Shown: piece by piece, positions 1 through 5,396 of the stretch | How positions within the stretch are numbered: the first letter of the stretch is position 1 | Layout: every line of letters begins with the position of its first letter | NCBI GenBank assembly: GCA_019241915.1 | Contig: JAFAWI010000495.1 | Location: 1 to 6,206 of the forward strand | Direction of reading: 5' to 3' | From: Alphaproteobacteria bacterium | Lineage (GTDB): Bacteria; Pseudomonadota; Alphaproteobacteria; ATCC43930; CGMCC-115725 | DNA: 6,206 bases | The notes under the pieces: generated by a model | The model's database searches: none | Seen by the model: the letters and a program-made list of their open reading frames with translations, nothing else | Told to the model about the DNA's origin: nothing | Position numbers and translations under genes: made by a program

Positions 1-2443
1 CGAGGCGGAGAATTTCGAGGCCGACGATCTGATCGCGGCCTATGCGCGCGAGGCCGCGGAAGCCGGGGCAATCGTCACGATCGTCTCGTCCGACAAGGAC
101 ATGATGCAGCTGGTCGGCGAACGGGTGACGATGCTCGACCCGATCAAGAACCGGCCGATCGGCGTGGCCGAGGTGCGCGAGCGGTTTGGCGTCGACCCCG
201 ACAAGGTGATCGAGGTGCAGGCGCTGTGCGGCGACAGCGTCGACAACGTGCCGGGGGTGCCGGGGATCGGCGTCAAAACCGCCGCCGAGCTGATCAACAC
301 CTATGGCGACCTCGAAACGCTGCTGGAGCGGGCGAGCGAAATCAAGCAACCGAAGCGGCGCGAAAGCCTGATCGAGCATGCCGCGAAGGCTCGGTTGTCA
401 CGCGAGCTGGTCAAGCTCGACGCGCATGCGCCGCTGCCCTGCCCGCTGTCCGACCTCGCGGTCAAGCCGATCGACCCCAACGTGCTGCTGCCGTGGTTGC
501 GCGAGATGGAGTTTCGTTCGCTCGGCACGCGCATGGCCCAGAAGCTCGAAGGAGCGCAGCCGGCAACGGTCGAAGAGGCGCGCGACAGCGAGCCGGTCGT
601 TCCCGCGTTCCCGCCGTTCGCGGCTGGGCGCAACTATGCGCTGATCGACACGCTCGAGGGTCTCGATCATTGGATCGAGGCGGCCGAGGAAGCCGGCATG
701 GTTGCCGTGCAGGTCGCCCCCGGGCTCGCGGGCATTGCGCTGGCGCTGGCGCCGGGTCTCGCGGCTTACGTGCCGCTCGCCCATCGCGGCGCGGCCCGGC
801 AGGAGGCGCTCGATTTCGCGGCGCGGCCAAATGCGCTGCAGGCCGATGCGGTGCTGGCGCGATTGAAGCCGCTGCTCGAAGACCGCGGCACGCTCAAGAT
901 CGGCCATGACATGAAGGCGGCGGCGCGGTGGCTGCTGCGCCACGGCATCCGCGTCGCACCCTATGACTGCACGATGCTGATGTCGTACGTGCTCGACGGC
1001 GGGCAGTTCGACCACGCGATCGAGGAGCTGACGGGCCGCGTCGCCGAATATGCGATGAAGCCGATGAAAGAGCTGGTGGGCAGCGGCAAGAGCCTGATCC
1101 CATTCGCCGAGGTCGCGCCCGAGGCGGCGCGCGATTTCGTCGCCGAGCGGGCTGACGCCGCGCTGCGCCTGCACCAGGTGCTGAAGGCGCGGCTCGTCGC
1201 CGAGCACATGTGCGCCTTCTACGAAACGATCGAACGGCCGCTGGTGCCGGCGGTGGCGGCGATGGAGCATGACGGAATCAAGGTCGATCGCGGCGCGCTG
1301 GCGGACCTGTCGGTCGATTTCGCGCACCGGATCGCCGAAATCGAAGCGGCGGTCTATGCCGATGTCGGCAACGAATTCAACATCGGCTCGCCCAAGCAAT
1401 TGGGCGACATTCTTTTCGAGAAGCTGCAACTACCCGGCGGCAAGAAGGGCAAGACCGGCGCCTATGGCACCGATGCCTCGATTCTCGAACAGCTGCAGCC
1501 GCTGCACCCGGTGCCGGGCCGGGTCCTCGAATGGCGCCAGTTGACCAAGCTCAAATCGACCTATGCCGACGCGCTGGTCGACCAGATCGATACCGATGAC
1601 CGGCGCGTCCACACGACTTATGCGCTGACCGTCGCCGCCACCGGCCGGTTCTCGTCTAACGACCCGAACCTGCAGAACATCCCGGTGCGCACCGAGGAAG
1701 GCCGCAAGATCCGCCAGGCATTCATCGCCGAGCCGGGGCATGTGCTGCTGTCGGCGGATTACAGCCAGATCGAGCTGCGCCTTGCGGCGCATGTCGCCGA
1801 CATCGCGGCGCTCAAGGAGGCCTTTCTTGCCGGGCATGACATCCATGCCGCGACCGCGAGCGAAGTCTTCAACGTGCCGCTCGATGAAATGACGCCGCTG
1901 ATCCGGCGGCGCGCCAAAGCGATCAATTTCGGCATCCTCTACGGCATCAGCGCGTTCGGGCTCGGCAACCAGATCGGCGTGCCGCAATCGGAGGCGGCGG
2001 ACTACATCCGCGCCTATTTCGAGCGCTTCCCGGGCATTCGCAATTACATGGAGCGTATCAAGGCCGAGTGCCGCAGCGCCGGCTATGTCGAGACCATCTT
2101 TGGCCGCAAGTGCTTTATCCCCGGCATCCGCGATGCCAACCCGGCCAAGCGCATGGGCGCCGAGCGCCAAGCGATCAACGCGCCACTGCAAGGCTCGGCC
2201 GCCGACATCATCAAGCGCGCGATGGGCCGGCTGCCGGCGGCGCTTGCGGCGGCCGGGCTCAAGGCGCGCATGCTGCTGCAGGTGCACGACGAGCTCTTGT
2301 TCGAAACGACCGAGGATGAAGCGCAGGCGACCGCCTCGCTCGTCAAGGACGTGATGGAGGGCGCCTGCGCGCCGCACTGCGAACTGTCGGTGCCGCTCGT
2401 CGTCGACACCGGCTGGGCCCGGACGTGGGACGCCGCGCACTAG
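1..2443 (+). CDS. polA: DNA polymerase I, 5'-truncated by the window edge; 3'-5' exonuclease domain appears inactive
   Basis: Family A DNA polymerase, which fills gaps and removes RNA primers in Okazaki-fragment maturation and excision repair. The frame is open from base 2, giving 813 visible codons; the first about 105-110 are missing by comparison with E. coli Pol I (928 residues). The 5'-nuclease domain shows EADD (17-28), SDKD (89-100) and the H3TH segment GDSVDNVPGVPGIG with its two Asp (233-235, 242-244), so flap cleavage should be intact. The middle domain (about 630-1200) has the exonuclease fold but not its catalytic residues: QVA at 710-718 where DTE is expected, GHDMKAA (902-922) for GQNLKYD, FVAER (1136-1150) for YAAED. 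The polymerase domain is complete: TGRFSSNDPNLQNIP, motif A DYSQIELR (1757-1780), motif B RRRAKAINFGILYG (1904-1945, Phe at the ddNTP-selectivity position) and motif C QVHDE (2279-2293). It ends in TAG. Identity is certain; loss of proofreading is inferred from motifs. Confidence 0.98.
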   Translation, partial: EAENFEADDLIAAYAREAAEAGAIVTIVSSDKDMMQLVGERVTMLDPIKNRPIGVAEVRERFGVDPDKVIEVQALCGDSVDNVPGVPGIGVKTAAELINTYGDLETLLERASEIKQPKRRESLIEHAAKARLSRELVKLDAHAPLPCPLSDLAVKPIDPNVLLPWLREMEFRSLGTRMAQKLEGAQPATVEEARDSEPVVPAFPPFAAGRNYALIDTLEGLDHWIEAAEEAGMVAVQVAPGLAGIALALAPGLAAYVPLAHRGAARQEALDFAARPNALQADAVLARLKPLLEDRGTLKIGHDMKAAARWLLRHGIRVAPYDCTMLMSYVLDGGQFDHAIEELTGRVAEYAMKPMKELVGSGKSLIPFAEVAPEAARDFVAERADAALRLHQVLKARLVAEHMCAFYETIERPLVPAVAAMEHDGIKVDRGALADLSVDFAHRIAEIEAAVYADVGNEFNIGSPKQLGDILFEKLQLPGGKKGKTGAYGTDASILEQLQPLHPVPGRVLEWRQLTKLKSTYADALVDQIDTDDRRVHTTYALTVAATGRFSSNDPNLQNIPVRTEEGRKIRQAFIAEPGHVLLSADYSQIELRLAAHVADIAALKEAFLAGHDIHAATASEVFNVPLDEMTPLIRRRAKAINFGILYGISAFGLGNQIGVPQSEAADYIRAYFERFPGIRNYMERIKAECRSAGYVETIFGRKCFIPGIRDANPAKRMGAERQAINAPLQGSAADIIKRAMGRLPAALAAAGLKARMLLQVHDELLFETTEDEAQATASLVKDVMEGACAPHCELSVPLVVDTGWARTWDAAH

Positions 2444-2540
2444 CGCCCGCCGCCATTCGATCGATTTAGACCGCAAACCGCGGGAAGAATTCGCCCGGCG
2501 GTGACCTTATGTTCGTTTTGACGACATGAGGGGACAAGCC
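2444..2540 (+). other. polA to DUF1203 intergenic gap with an imperfect hairpin
   Basis: This 97-bp spacer separates polA from the DUF1203 start. It holds an imperfect GC-rich stem, CCGCGGG (2478-2484) against CCCGGCGG (2494-2501), with one bulged base and an EcoRI-like AGAATTC loop. The stem is followed by TGACCTTATG rather than a T-run, so it is a poor intrinsic terminator. No strong promoter is visible. The two genes may be co-transcribed or separately expressed; the sequence does not decide. Confidence 0.35.
2528..2534 (+). promoter_or_regulatory. Ribosome-binding site that fixes the DUF1203 start
   Basis: GAGGGGA lies 6 nt upstream of ATG 2541. It overlaps the competing in-frame ATG at 2526, which itself has no purine-rich leader, so 2541 is preferred. 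Confidence 0.7.
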
Positions 2541-3011
2541 ATGAGCTTTCGCATCACCGGGCTGCCGGCCGAGCCGTTTGAGCCGCTGTTTTCGCTGTCA
2601 GACGTCGAGCTCGCCGAGCGCGGCGCCGTACGGAGGATCGCCGACGCGCGGCAACCGGGTTACCCGTGCCGCGTCAGCCTTACCGACTCGCAGCCCGGCG
2701 ACGAACTGATCCTGGTCAATTACGAGCATCACCCGGTCGGTTCGCCTTACCGGATGCGGTTCGCGATCTACGTCCGCAAGGGCGAAGAGACCTATGACCG
2801 CATCGACGAGGTGCCCGAACAGCTGCGCTGCCGTACGCTGGCGGTGCGCGCCTTCGACCGCGACGCCATGATGGTCGGCTGGGAACTGCTCGAGGGGCGC
2901 GAGCTTGAAGCAGCAATCGAGCGCCTCTTCGGCGATCCGCGGGCTGCCTACCTGCACATTCACTTCGCAGCGCCGGGTTGCTATGCGGCGCGGGTCGAGC
3001 GGGCCGGTTAG
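2541..3011 (+). CDS. DUF1203 family protein, function unknown
   Basis: This 156-residue cytoplasmic protein carries the hallmarks I know from DUF1203: an N-terminus beginning MSFRITGLPAEPF, a PGYPCRVSL segment, a central LILVNYEHHPVGSPY stretch followed by a strand-like FAIYVRKG, and the C-terminal signature YLHIHFAAPGCYAARVERAG. No signal peptide or membrane helix is present. The biochemical role of the family is unknown. I chose ATG 2541 because GAGGGGA (2528-2534) sits at Shine-Dalgarno distance and because family members start at MSFRI; the in-frame ATG at 2526 overlaps that ribosome-binding site and adds five residues (MRGQA) unlike the family. The gene follows polA on the same strand after 97 bp. 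Its TAG stop (3009-3011) interlocks with the TAA stop of the opposing gene. The family call rests on remembered pattern, not a search. Confidence 0.9.
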   Translation: MSFRITGLPAEPFEPLFSLSDVELAERGAVRRIADARQPGYPCRVSLTDSQPGDELILVNYEHHPVGSPYRMRFAIYVRKGEETYDRIDEVPEQLRCRTLAVRAFDRDAMMVGWELLEGRELEAAIERLFGDPRAAYLHIHFAAPGCYAARVERAG

Positions 3012-3856
3012 GGGACGATCCGCCGCGCGACCGCTTCGAGCGCCGGTCGCGCGATCCGCTGCGCCGGCCGCGGCAGGTCAAGCGGCCGCAGCAGCATCTG
3101 CACGCACATGCGGTGCGGGAAATGTGGCCGGATCACAACCCGAGCCGCACGCCGCAGGCGGCGAAAAATGCGCTCGTCGAACGAGCCCTCAGGATGGCGG
3201 GCTCGGTAGATGTGGCGCATGGCGATGCGCGTATCGTTGCCGTCGATCATCATCAGACGGTTCCACAGCGCCCGCGCGATCCCCGACCGGCGCTGCCCCT
3301 CGCGCGCCTGGTATTTGCGAAGATAGCGGTAGAAGTGCTTGTAGTGATTGACTTCGTCGTCTGAGATTTGCCGCGTCAGCCGGGTCAGCAGCGGATCATC
3401 GGTCAGCTGGCTCAGCATCCGGTAGTAGCTCGCGGTACCCATTTCGACGATACAGCGCGACGCCATCTCGCGGCTGCGCGTCGGCTCGACCCCATCATCG
3501 GCGCACTGCGCGGCGAATTCCGGCAGAAAGCGGCGATAGACGCCATCCCAGTCGAAATCGGGCCACGCCAGCTCGACATAGCGGCGCAACGCGCGCCCGT
3601 GCTGCAGCTCTTCCGGCAGCCAGTGCGCCGCCAGCCACTCGGTGATTTCGGCGTCGTCCGAGAAGTATTCGATCAGATTCTTGGTGTAGAGATCGGTCGT
3701 CGCTTCGATAAAAGACGCCGCGGCGACGAGATAAAATGTCGTTTCGCTCTCGGCAACGGCAGACGGCCGCAGCGAGCCCCAATCGATGTCATCCAGCGAC
3801 CAACGCGGCTGTGCCGCGGCAGCACTGGCGATTAGGGTGGGTGCAGGGCTGCTCAT
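3008..3856 (-). CDS. Ferritin-like di-iron protein, acyl-ACP-desaturase/AurF-type fold
   Basis: This 282-residue protein has a complete carboxylate-bridged di-iron ligand pattern on predicted helices: E51 in FIEATTDLY, E83xxH86 in PEELQHG, E138 in CIVEMGTASYY and E168xxH171 in DDEVNHYKHF. That is the doubled E...ExxH arrangement of ferritin-like oxidases, including acyl-ACP desaturases (compare EENRHG and DEKRHE) and AurF-type N-oxygenases. The N-terminal about 20 residues are Ala/Ser/Pro-rich without a convincing signal peptide. The C-terminal third (from about residue 185) is very Arg-rich with no recognised domain, so it may be basic and membrane-surface or nucleic-acid associated. ATG 3856 is preceded by GGAAGAAG (3864-3871). 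It lies 46 bp downstream of the exported-protein gene on the same strand, probably in one operon. Substrate is unknown; an oxidase/desaturase-like role is inferred from the ligands only. A misannotated ferritin storage role is less likely given the length. Confidence 0.85.
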   Translation of the reverse strand: MSSPAPTLIASAAAAQPRWSLDDIDWGSLRPSAVAESETTFYLVAAASFIEATTDLYTKNLIEYFSDDAEITEWLAAHWLPEELQHGRALRRYVELAWPDFDWDGVYRRFLPEFAAQCADDGVEPTRSREMASRCIVEMGTASYYRMLSQLTDDPLLTRLTRQISDDEVNHYKHFYRYLRKYQAREGQRRSGIARALWNRLMMIDGNDTRIAMRHIYRARHPEGSFDERIFRRLRRAARVVIRPHFPHRMCVQMLLRPLDLPRPAQRIARPALEAVARRIVP

Positions 3857-3863
3857 CCGACAG

Positions 3864-3871
3864 CTTCTTCC
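3864..3871 (-). promoter_or_regulatory. Ribosome-binding site of the di-iron protein gene
   Basis: GGAAGAAG on the minus strand ends 7 nt before ATG 3856. It supports this start and independent translation within the two-gene minus-strand unit. Confidence 0.65.
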
Positions 3872-3902
3872 GTGCGAGCAACGGGACGAATGCGCTTATC
3901 GG

Positions 3903-4580
3903 CTATTTTTTCAGCGTGAAGGTAACCTTCCCGCTGTCATCGTCAACCTGGAACATCACCGGCACATCGCTTTTGTCGAACCAAATCTTATAGTTGTTGC
4001 TCGGTCCGGTGACGTCGTATTCCTTTGCCGGGGTGCTCGCGCCTTCGACGGTGATGTTGGTGTCATGGCCTGGGCTGACCTTGACATTCTCGACCTTGCC
4101 GGTATCGACCCGCATCATCGTCGTCGAGTCGATGCTGCGCACCGACCAGGGATTAGCGGGCTTGACCGAGGCCGGCGCAGTGATCGTGCCGCTCGGCGAA
4201 TCAATCACGAAGTTGTTGCCCTTCGCCTGGCCTTTGACCTCGATCGAGTCGCCGTTCTTGACTGTGACGCCATGGTAGAAGATCAGGCGGTCCCCCTGGA
4301 ACTGTTCGACCCGCTGCGCCTCTTCGCGGTGCAAACCGACACCCAGCGCCTTTACCAGAAAGTGGGCGACGGTCTTGATCGTGATGATCGCGCCCGAAGT
4401 TTCGATCAGATTGGTGTAGGTGCCGATGTCGCCAAACACCGAGTGCTTGACGTCGTAGACGAGCTGGCGCGTCTCGGCCGCGGCCGGCTGCGCCGCCATC
4501 GCGATCAGTAGTGTCGCGGCGCGCGAAAGGCCGCACGACGCCCGGCCGCCATACCGGCGCTTGTTTAGCAAAACCTGCAT
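3903..4580 (-). CDS. Exported protein of unknown function, DUF6134/DUF3108-like
   Basis: This 225-residue protein has a Sec-type signal peptide: a basic N-region with K7, R8, R9, R13 and R20, a hydrophobic AATLLIAMAA core and a likely cleavage after QPAAA (residue 35). Cys16 is not in a lipobox, so it should be soluble periplasmic. The mature part looks all-beta: LVYDVKHSVFGDIGTYT at the start, then GDRLIFYHG, GDSIEVKGQAKGNNFVID, a central NPWSVRSIDSTTMMRVDTG and a C-terminal VPVMFQVDDDSGKVTFTLKK. The YDV...G.IGTYT opening and the repeated strand pattern resemble DUF6134, and more loosely DUF3108, both of unknown function; I recall these rather than having searched. ATG 4580 has only a weak leader, GGGGGT about 10 nt upstream, but gives a well-formed signal peptide and no later Met does. 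It is the first gene of a likely two-gene unit with the di-iron protein gene. Confidence 0.8.
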   Translation of the reverse strand: MQVLLNKRRYGGRASCGLSRAATLLIAMAAQPAAAETRQLVYDVKHSVFGDIGTYTNLIETSGAIITIKTVAHFLVKALGVGLHREEAQRVEQFQGDRLIFYHGVTVKNGDSIEVKGQAKGNNFVIDSPSGTITAPASVKPANPWSVRSIDSTTMMRVDTGKVENVKVSPGHDTNITVEGASTPAKEYDVTGPSNNYKIWFDKSDVPVMFQVDDDSGKVTFTLKK

Positions 4581-4623
4581 TGATGCCGTACCCCCGGCTT
4601 GCCCAAGCTGGAGCCGTTCCCTG

Positions 4624-4639
4624 GGCGATATCTATCGCC
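4624..4639. promoter_or_regulatory. Perfect 7-2-7 inverted repeat, candidate operator
   Basis: GGCGATA-TC-TATCGCC is a perfect inverted repeat with 7-bp arms and a 2-bp spacer. It overlaps the candidate -10 element of the minus-strand unit and lies 44 bp upstream of its start codon. A dimeric helix-turn-helix repressor would fit such a site; none is encoded in the window, and the binding protein is unknown. Confidence 0.4.
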
Positions 4640-4657
4640 AGCGAACCCTCCACGCAA
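4629..4657 (-). promoter_or_regulatory. Candidate sigma-70 promoter for the exported-protein/di-iron unit
   Basis: On the minus strand TTGCGT (4652-4657) and TAGATA (4629-4634) are separated by 17 bp, about 50 bp upstream of ATG 4580. Each hexamer matches consensus at only about half its positions, so the spacing and location carry most of the weight. The -10 lies inside the inverted repeat at 4624-4639, as expected for a repressor-controlled promoter. Confidence 0.35.
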
Positions 4658-4760
4658 ATGCTAACGCCGCAACGCAGCAGGCATCCGCCACCAGCACCCG
4701 CGGCCGCAGGCCGCCGCTTGGGGCAGCCCACCCGCGGCGCTCGAGAGGTCGCCAAACGCG

Positions 4761-4773
4761 GCAGTGCAGCAAA
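4761..4773. repeat. 13-bp direct repeat, copy 1
   Basis: GCAGTGCAGCAAA recurs exactly at 4916-4928, 155 bp downstream on the same strand. It contains the TGC-rich core GCAGTGCAGC. Copy 1 is joined to the 14-bp palindrome that follows. Confidence 0.6.
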
Positions 4774-4775
4774 TC

Positions 4776-4789
4776 GTTAACCGGTTAAC
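4776..4789. promoter_or_regulatory. 14-bp perfect palindrome GTTAACCGGTTAAC, candidate operator
   Basis: GTTAACCGGTTAAC is its own reverse complement over all 14 bases. It begins 2 bp after the first copy of the 13-bp direct repeat (4761-4773), so it may form a composite site. It sits almost 200 bp from the minus-strand start codon and 250 bp from the plus-strand one, so it cannot be assigned to either gene. Confidence 0.4.
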
Positions 4790-4872
4790 CTTACAATCCT
4801 GCCGGGTCAGCGACGCGCCGAACCTGTGCTGCCCGCTAAGCTTTAGCCATTGTGAAGGCTTAGGGTCAATCC

Positions 4873-4891
4873 TACGCATAGGTACGCATAG
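4873..4891. repeat. Tandem repeat TACGCATAG x2 with 10-bp period
   Basis: TACGCATAG occurs at 4873-4881 and again at 4883-4891, so the two units fall on the same face of the helix. Each is itself partly symmetric (CTA...TAG in the first). Helically phased direct repeats are typical of response-regulator or activator sites. No particular regulator is recognised. Confidence 0.45.
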
Positions 4892-4915
4892 CTGACCTGT
4901 TGGCGCTGCCCTTGT

Positions 4916-4928
4916 GCAGTGCAGCAAA
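4916..4928. repeat. 13-bp direct repeat, copy 2, within a TGCA-G-TGCA element
   Basis: This second copy of GCAGTGCAGCAAA lies within TTGTGCAGTGCAGCAA (4912-4927), an imperfect dyad built on TGCA-G-TGCA. It is 110 bp upstream of the small membrane protein start. TGC-rich dyads of this sort have been reported for PhaR-type regulators of polyhydroxyalkanoate granule genes in alphaproteobacteria, but the match is loose and nothing nearby is a PHA gene. Confidence 0.45.
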
Positions 4929-5038
4929 ACGCTTAGGTTTGGCAGAGAGCGCAACGGTGAGGCCGGCTCATGCACGCCGGTGATGGTTGTGATTTGGTTT
5001 CCTAGAAGGGGTTCGCCTGCGGGCGAGTTGACAGCGAC

Positions 5039-5269
5039 ATGCGTGTAACATCGAAGAAGACCCGACTTTCGAACGGTTTCATGCAACGGGTCGACAAGGT
5101 CGCGGGTGACCTCAACGTCGTCCTGATCGTCTTCGCGGTGGGTCTGGCAACGCTGGATCTGACCTTTCTGGTCACGCAGAGGGTGGTCGACCGGCTGCCG
5201 CAAGTGACGCGGCTGGCGACCGACGCCGACACGCCGGTAGCAAACCCGGTTTCCGCGCCGCAGAAGTAA
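5039..5269 (+). CDS. Small single-helix membrane protein, hypothetical
   Basis: This 76-residue frame starts at ATG 5039, the only start available: the next in-frame stop upstream is TAG 5003 and no GTG or TTG intervenes. The N-terminus is basic (K6, K7, R9, R17, K20), followed by one predicted transmembrane helix at about residues 25-46 (LNVVLIVFAVGLATLDLTFLV) that contains Asp40, an unusual charged residue in a membrane segment. A basic QRVVDR and then a polar Pro/Ala-rich tail follow. By the positive-inside rule both ends look basic, so topology is uncertain. Codons strongly favour G or C at position three, as in neighbouring real genes. The ribosome-binding site is weak (GGGCGAG, 5021-5027). 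It faces away from the minus-strand unit across the repeat-rich control region and is followed by the cupin gene after 127 bp. I do not recognise a family. Confidence 0.6.
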   Translation: MRVTSKKTRLSNGFMQRVDKVAGDLNVVLIVFAVGLATLDLTFLVTQRVVDRLPQVTRLATDADTPVANPVSAPQK

Positions 5270-5331
5270 TTCGGCGACGCGCGCCGCTCGGGCGCCGCGA
5301 CCAAGTACAGGCACCGCGTCCTCTCCCCGCG

Positions 5332-5345
5332 GCAGTTGCAACTGC
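5332..5345. promoter_or_regulatory. 14-bp perfect palindrome GCAGTTGCAACTGC, candidate operator of the cupin gene
   Basis: GCAGTTGCAACTGC is a perfect 14-bp palindrome 51 bp upstream of the cupin ATG. A weak sigma-70-like promoter can be drawn with its -35, TTGCAA (5336-5341), inside the palindrome and a -10, TATTGC (5359-5364), after 17 bp. A dimeric repressor at this site would block such a promoter. The lack of a T-run argues against a terminator for the upstream gene. Confidence 0.4.
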
Positions 5346-5364
5346 GGCCGGCGGAGGCTATTGC
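5336..5364 (+). promoter_or_regulatory. Candidate sigma-70 promoter for the cupin gene
   Basis: TTGCAA (5336-5341), 17 bp, then TATTGC (5359-5364). The -35 is a fair match and the -10 a poor one. Transcription would begin near 5371, leaving a short leader that includes the GGAGG at 5386-5390. Confidence 0.3.
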
Positions 5365-5385
5365 GTCGGCTGCGCCCGCCGGCGC

Positions 5386-5390
5386 GGAGG
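5386..5390 (+). promoter_or_regulatory. Ribosome-binding site that fixes the cupin start
   Basis: A perfect GGAGG lies 6 nt before ATG 5397. It overrules the longer in-frame TTG start at 5361, which has no such leader and would add an Arg/Pro-rich tail unlike cupins. Confidence 0.8.
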
Positions 5391-5396
5391 ACGCCG

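Larger units (their letters stand above)
4581..5038. other. Divergent intergenic control region, no gene seen
   Basis: This 458-bp region lies between the starts of the minus-strand exported-protein gene and the plus-strand small membrane protein gene. Open frames crossing it have atypical composition and no start signals or recognisable protein, so I treat it as non-coding. It holds inverted repeats at 4597-4608 (GCTTG-CC-CAAGC), 4624-4639, 4700-4714 (GCGGCC-GCA-GGCCGC), 4776-4789 and 4835-4847 (GCTAA-GCT-TTAGC). It also has a 13-bp direct repeat at 4761 and 4916, a phased tandem repeat at 4873-4891, and the heptamer GCTTAGG twice (4858-4864, 4931-4937). The part from about 4770 to 5010 is less GC-rich than the flanking genes, typical of promoter DNA. 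A small RNA here cannot be excluded, but no terminator with a T-run marks one. Confidence 0.6.

Noticed and set aside
398..2476. Two long minus-strand open frames (398-1429 and 1430-2476) covering most of polA
   Set aside because: They are antisense shadows of a GC-rich gene: Arg/His/Gln-rich, no recognisable domains, no ribosome-binding sites, and polA on the other strand is unambiguous.
2478..2501. Intrinsic terminator after polA
   Set aside because: The stem is short with a bulge and lacks a T-run.
3786..4511. 241-residue plus-strand open frame opposite the two minus-strand genes
   Set aside because: It is the complement of a signal-peptide protein and the start of the di-iron protein. 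The translation is Asp/Arg-rich with no motif.
4700..4714. GC-rich stem-loop GCGGCC-GCA-GGCCGC as a terminator
   Set aside because: No T-run follows on either strand, and short GC palindromes are expected by chance in such DNA.
4777..4789. Possible CtrA site (TTAA-N7-TTAA) in the palindrome
   Set aside because: The two TTAA half-sites are 4 bp apart, not 7, and no other correctly spaced half-site is near.
5029..5034. TTGACA as a -35 hexamer for the small membrane protein
   Set aside because: It lies 5 bp before the start codon, so transcription from it would begin inside the gene.
5361..5396. Upstream TTG start for the cupin protein
   Set aside because: The perfect GGAGG is placed for ATG 5397, and the extra 12 residues are Arg/Pro-rich and unlike a cupin N-terminus.
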